Assembly (NCBI GenBank): GCA_027858355.1
Contig: JAQICW010000058.1
Location: 1-9,619, forward strand
Length of the DNA: 9,619 nt
DNA from: Desulfobacula sp.
GTDB lineage: Bacteria > Desulfobacterota > Desulfobacteria > Desulfobacterales > Desulfobacteraceae
Direction of reading: 5' to 3'
Shown: piece after piece, positions 6,649 through 9,619 of the stretch
Layout of the letters: every line of letters starts with the position of its first letter
How positions within the stretch are numbered: position 1 is the first letter of the stretch
Notes under the pieces: generated by a model
Seen by the model: only the letters and a program-made list of their open reading frames with translations
What the model was told of the DNA's origin: nothing
Databases searched by the model: none
Program-made: the position numbers and the translations under genes

Positions 6649-7950
6649 TTACATCATTTTATCAGGCAGCCATAAAGCTATTTGTGGAAAAATCATTACA
6701 AGTATCAGGACAATTAACTGCATGATCACAAAAGGGGGAACCGATCGCCAGATATCCCTTGTGGAGATATCTTTTGGGGCAACGCCTTTCATCATTATCA
6801 AGGCCCATCCAAAAGGCGGTGTCAGATAAGCCACCTGCATATTAAGAATAAAAATAATAGAAAACCAGATGGGGTCAAAACCCAGCACTATGGCAATGGG
6901 AACAAAAATCGGTGCACATACGGTGACAACTGCATAATCATCCATGAACATGCCCAGGACAAGGAGAATTAGCTGCATTACAGCTAAAATAATCCAACGG
7001 TTTATATTTAACCCCTCCACCAGCTCGGTTACAAGTGATTGTGCCCCCTGACTTGTGTAAAAAACACTGAAGAGAGTAGCACCAATCAAAATCCAGAAAA
7101 CCATACCACTGATGGACATGGTTTGACGGCAGGACTCCCACATCACCTTCCAGGATAATTTTCTTAGAAAAAGGCAAATCATGAACGCGCCTGTTGCACC
7201 AACTCCTGCAGCTTCAGTCGGTGTGGCAATGCCCAAAAAAATGGAGCCCAGCACAAGGACAATCAACAATGCCGGAAGCAGGATATCTTTCAGGGATGAG
7301 ATTCGAAGTTTCCAGGTCACTTTTTCTTCTAACGGCGGTGCATATTCAGGCTGGACATGGCATCTGATGGTGACATATAATACATATGCAAACGCTGTAA
7401 GAAGTCCTGGAACAACGCCTGCTAAAAAGAGTTTTCCTATTGAAATTCGTGCAATATAGGCGAAAATTATCATGATAATACTGGGGGGGATAATTTCTCC
7501 TAGAACCCCACCCGCCATAACAGAGCCCAGAGCCAGGGATTTATTATAGGATTGTTTGAGCATGGCTGGAACAGCAATCAATCCCATGGTTAAGATACCT
7601 GGACCAAAACCGCCGCACATGGCCAGGGCAACGCAGACACCGATGGAGACGACAGCTAGGCCGCCCCGGATACCGGACAGCCAATATCCCAGTGCCTTGA
7701 ACATGCGATCCGAGATACCCGAGTGAAGCAGAAAATTGCCCATGAGTAAGAACAGCGGAATGGTAATAAGATTCGGATCTGTTATCTGCTTGTAAGTTGT
7801 TGTGGCAACGATGAAAAGAGTAGTTGAACCTTCCAGAAGATATGTCAGAAGAACTGTAATGCCGCCAAGGGCAAACGCCACGGGAACACCAAGGATAAGA
7901 AGGGCCATAAGCCCTCCAAACAGCAATAGGGTAATCAGTTCAATGCTCAT
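6649..7950 (-). CDS. dctM: TRAP transporter large membrane subunit (DctM)
   Basis: This 433-residue inner-membrane protein is the translocation channel of a tripartite ATP-independent periplasmic transporter, driven by an ion gradient (usually Na+). It is hydrophobic almost throughout, consistent with about 12 segments. Family motifs are IPLFLLMG (64-71), the GGFGPGI region (113-119), AGGVLGEIIPPS (146-157), ATPTEAAGVGA (242-252), MDD (336-338) and TPPFG (377-381). Length is typical. The start ATG has AAGGA upstream with a rather long spacing of about 12 bases. It lies 40 bases after dctQ and precedes the aminotransferase. The gene symbol is the generic family label and does not imply C4-dicarboxylate transport. 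Confidence 0.95.
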   Translation of the reverse strand: MSIELITLLLFGGLMALLILGVPVAFALGGITVLLTYLLEGSTTLFIVATTTYKQITDPNLITIPLFLLMGNFLLHSGISDRMFKALGYWLSGIRGGLAVVSIGVCVALAMCGGFGPGILTMGLIAVPAMLKQSYNKSLALGSVMAGGVLGEIIPPSIIMIIFAYIARISIGKLFLAGVVPGLLTAFAYVLYVTIRCHVQPEYAPPLEEKVTWKLRISSLKDILLPALLIVLVLGSIFLGIATPTEAAGVGATGAFMICLFLRKLSWKVMWESCRQTMSISGMVFWILIGATLFSVFYTSQGAQSLVTELVEGLNINRWIILAVMQLILLVLGMFMDDYAVVTVCAPIFVPIAIVLGFDPIWFSIIFILNMQVAYLTPPFGWALIMMKGVAPKDISTRDIWRSVPPFVIMQLIVLILVMIFPQIALWLPDKMM

Positions 7951-7990
7951 AAAAAATTAATTTCCTTGTCTATTCGGTAAATGCGGGCAA

Positions 7991-8479
7991 TTAGTCTCTA
8001 TTTTTTGAAAGAATATATATGCCTTCCAGGAAAAACAATATTGCTGCAATGGGGATTAAGATCTTTAAAGGATATAAGGGAATTCTAAAGGCACCATGGG
8101 CTGTTTCTCCCGAGGACAATGAATTTTGTCCCATCCAGGCTCCCTGCCAGATCAATACCCCCATAAAACCGACAAAAGATGTCAAACTCAATAGACCTGC
8201 AAGTTGTTTTATTTTTTTTGGAAATAAATTGTAAAAGATTTCTATTCTGATATGAGCAATTTTTGACATGGTATAAATCCCGGCAAAAAGGATGTAAACA
8301 CCAAAAATCTGTCTGCTCAACGGCCAGACCCAGATGGTAGGGCTGTTAAATACATACCGTAAAATGACTTCAATGGTTGTAAAGAACATGATAACAACAA
8401 TCAATATGCTCAAGCAGTCACCCATCTTACCGCTTATCATGTCAATGAAATTGAAAAATGATTTTATACCTTTTATCAT
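7991..8479 (-). CDS. dctQ: TRAP transporter small membrane subunit (DctQ)
   Basis: This 162-residue inner-membrane protein pairs with DctM to form the TRAP membrane unit. Four hydrophobic segments are visible at about 22-40, 52-71, 92-113 and 136-158, the usual count. Family marks are EVILRYVFNSP (37-47) and the basic/acidic HIRIE after the second segment (76-80). The Trp-Glu-Glu signature often seen at the start of the second segment is replaced here by WVWPLSRQ. AGGGA lies 7 bases before the ATG. A strong hairpin separates it from the solute-binding protein gene, which may lower its expression. The gene symbol is generic. Confidence 0.92.
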   Translation of the reverse strand: MIKGIKSFFNFIDMISGKMGDCLSILIVVIMFFTTIEVILRYVFNSPTIWVWPLSRQIFGVYILFAGIYTMSKIAHIRIEIFYNLFPKKIKQLAGLLSLTSFVGFMGVLIWQGAWMGQNSLSSGETAHGAFRIPLYPLKILIPIAAILFFLEGIYILSKNRD

Positions 8480-8504
8480 CAGTTGTTCCCTTTTTTTAAA
8501 GACC

Positions 8505-8537
8505 TGAAATCAAGGGACAAAAGTCCTCCTGATTTCA
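8505..8537 (-). terminator. Strong hairpin between the TRAP solute-binding protein and DctQ genes
   Basis: TGAAATCA (8505-8512) pairs with TGATTTCA (8530-8537). After a small internal loop, GGGAC (8514-8518) pairs with GTCCT (8523-8527) with one G-U pair, closing on a four-base loop. On the minus strand it follows the solute-binding protein gene and is followed by a short T-run (TCTTT). Its place fits an RNA-stabilising or partly terminating hairpin that would give much more binding protein than membrane subunits, as in many binding-protein operons (inference). Confidence 0.55.
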
Positions 8538-8555
8538 AGCCTTTTTATAAACTCC

Positions 8556-8603
8556 TAGGATAAAAATTTAGGGTGAAAATTAGGATAAAAATTAGGATAA
8601 AAT
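8556..8603. repeat. Short tandem repeat, four 12-13 base units
   Basis: Units start at 8556, 8569, 8581 and 8593. The consensus is TAGGATAAAAAT; the second unit is degenerate (TAGGGTGAAAAT). The array directly follows the stop codon of the solute-binding protein gene and precedes the hairpin at 8505-8537. It is non-coding, and no function is apparent beyond possible replication slippage or an A/T-rich spacer. Confidence 0.7.
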
Positions 8604-8605
8604 CG

Positions 8606-9619
8606 CTATTTAACTCCCCTCCATTCTTTTATCATCTTGATCGCTTTTGCAGATGCTTCATCTCTTTTAGCTACTTCATCCCAGATTTCATGGGCTATCT
8701 TTTTGTGTCTCTCGATGGCGGCAGGCTCAACCCGGCTTACTTTCAGGGTGCCTTCTGCTACCATTTTCTTTGCATTTTCATATTCTTCACCATATCCTTT
8801 TACAGTTGCAGACCAATAACTTTTTGCTGCTTTTTGAAGGATTTTCTGTAAATCTTCAGGAAGAGATTTCCTTGATTTATCATTGTTCATCATGTGACCG
8901 ATGACATGATCATTATCCCCGGCCTGAACCCAGTAAGGAGCCACTTCATGCCATTTGAGACCCGATATTGCGCTGATGTCCCACTGGCTGGCATCAAGCG
9001 TACCCAGTTTTAAGGCCATATATGCCTCGCCACCGGATACATAGGTGCCTCTTGCGCCTATCATGTTGTGGAACTGGGTATATATGCCCTCGTCTCTGAT
9101 TTTTACGCCTTTCCAATCGTCATATGTATCTAAGGGTTTGGTTGAGAGTACAAATGGTCCGCCATAGGTATGCATATCCAGCCAGTAAAGACCATGTTTG
9201 CCATATTCCTGCCTTAACAGATCAACAAACCCTTTTTCATAGTAAAAATCTCGGATGACTTCACCCTTGGCCTCAAAGGTATCAACTTCGTCTATGGTAT
9301 AAGCAAAAGGAATTCCAAATTCAATCTCTCCCACAGGAACAATACCACCCCAGAAAGCACCCATACAATGCAGGATATCAAGGACGCCTCTCTGGGTGGA
9401 TTCAAAAAGCTGTTCCAGGGGAACTATTTCAGCATCAGCAAAAACAGAGATCACAAGCCTGCCATTGCTGGATTTTTTTACATCTGCAGCAAACCCCTTT
9501 AATAGTTCAAAGGAGAGATCTCCATGGGGATATCCGGATTGAAGCTTCCACCTGTATTTTTTTTCAGCAGCAATTGAAGAGCTAATGGTAAAAACACTAC
9601 AAAAAAATAAAAACGTTAA
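8606..9619 (-). CDS. dctP: TRAP transporter periplasmic solute-binding protein (DctP family), 5' partial
   Basis: This protein catches the substrate in the periplasm and hands it to DctQ/DctM. The frame is open to the window edge, giving 337 visible residues. It begins inside a signal peptide (hydrophobic run, then SSSIAAEKK, cleavage likely near visible residue 18), so only the start codon and a few residues are missing. A GTG at 9452-9454 is an internal valine, not the start. Family marks are SGYPHGDLSFELLKGFA near the mature N-terminus, DDWKGVKIR with the arginine (visible residue 175) that usually binds the substrate carboxylate, and GGEAYMALKLGTLDA (about 196-210). W213 follows in the pocket region. 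An organic acid or amino acid-type anion is thus likely, but the exact ligand cannot be read. The gene symbol is generic. Confidence 0.93.
   Translation of the reverse strand, partial: LTFLFFCSVFTISSSIAAEKKYRWKLQSGYPHGDLSFELLKGFAADVKKSSNGRLVISVFADAEIVPLEQLFESTQRGVLDILHCMGAFWGGIVPVGEIEFGIPFAYTIDEVDTFEAKGEVIRDFYYEKGFVDLLRQEYGKHGLYWLDMHTYGGPFVLSTKPLDTYDDWKGVKIRDEGIYTQFHNMIGARGTYVSGGEAYMALKLGTLDASQWDISAISGLKWHEVAPYWVQAGDNDHVIGHMMNNDKSRKSLPEDLQKILQKAAKSYWSATVKGYGEEYENAKKMVAEGTLKVSRVEPAAIERHKKIAHEIWDEVAKRDEASAKAIKMIKEWRGVK

Noticed and set aside
8556..8603. CRISPR array
   Set aside because: Units are 12-13 bases and directly adjacent, with no unique spacers and no cas genes nearby.
9452..9454. GTG as the start of the TRAP solute-binding protein
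   Set aside because: The reading frame continues upstream through a normal mature N-terminus and a signal peptide to the window edge, so this codon is an internal valine.

Overview
The window holds eight protein genes and almost no non-coding DNA; no gap exceeds about 130 bases. I see no rRNA, tRNA, transposase, CRISPR array or phage gene. Gene content (a TRAP transporter, a soluble Mo/W-bisPGD oxidoreductase with a two-cluster ferredoxin partner, a class III aminotransferase, an output-less response regulator) and the moderately AT-rich sequence suggest an anaerobe, most likely a sulfate-reducing Desulfobacterota (Desulfobacula/Desulfobacter-like). That assignment is inferred from family resemblance, not from a marker gene.

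Layout. Positions 1-1125 (+ strand) hold the 3' part of an OFA-type major facilitator transporter, cut by the left edge. Everything else is on the minus strand and reads right to left: TRAP solute-binding protein (8606-9619, cut by the right edge inside its signal peptide), TRAP small permease DctQ (7991-8479), TRAP large permease DctM (6649-7950), class III aminotransferase (5187-6575), cupin protein (4651-5130), stand-alone receiver protein (4074-4571), 811-residue molybdopterin oxidoreductase (1512-3947) and its 111-residue 4Fe-4S partner (1171-1506). Gaps between the minus-strand genes run from 5 to about 130 bases, so one long transcript is plausible. Hairpins after the solute-binding protein gene and after the receiver gene may set different expression levels along it.

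How it may work together. The TRAP system would import an organic acid or amino acid-like anion. The aminotransferase would remove or move an amino group. The soluble molybdoenzyme/ferredoxin pair would carry out a reductive (or hydration-type) step in the cytoplasm, since neither subunit has a Tat signal or a membrane anchor. The oxidoreductase and its small partner look most like the catechol-dehydroxylase-type enzymes of gut Eggerthellaceae, which also often sit beside MFS transporters. The window therefore reads as a catabolic or respiratory island for an unidentified, possibly aromatic, amino compound. The substrate cannot be read from the sequence. No DNA-binding regulator is present; the only regulatory gene is the receiver protein.
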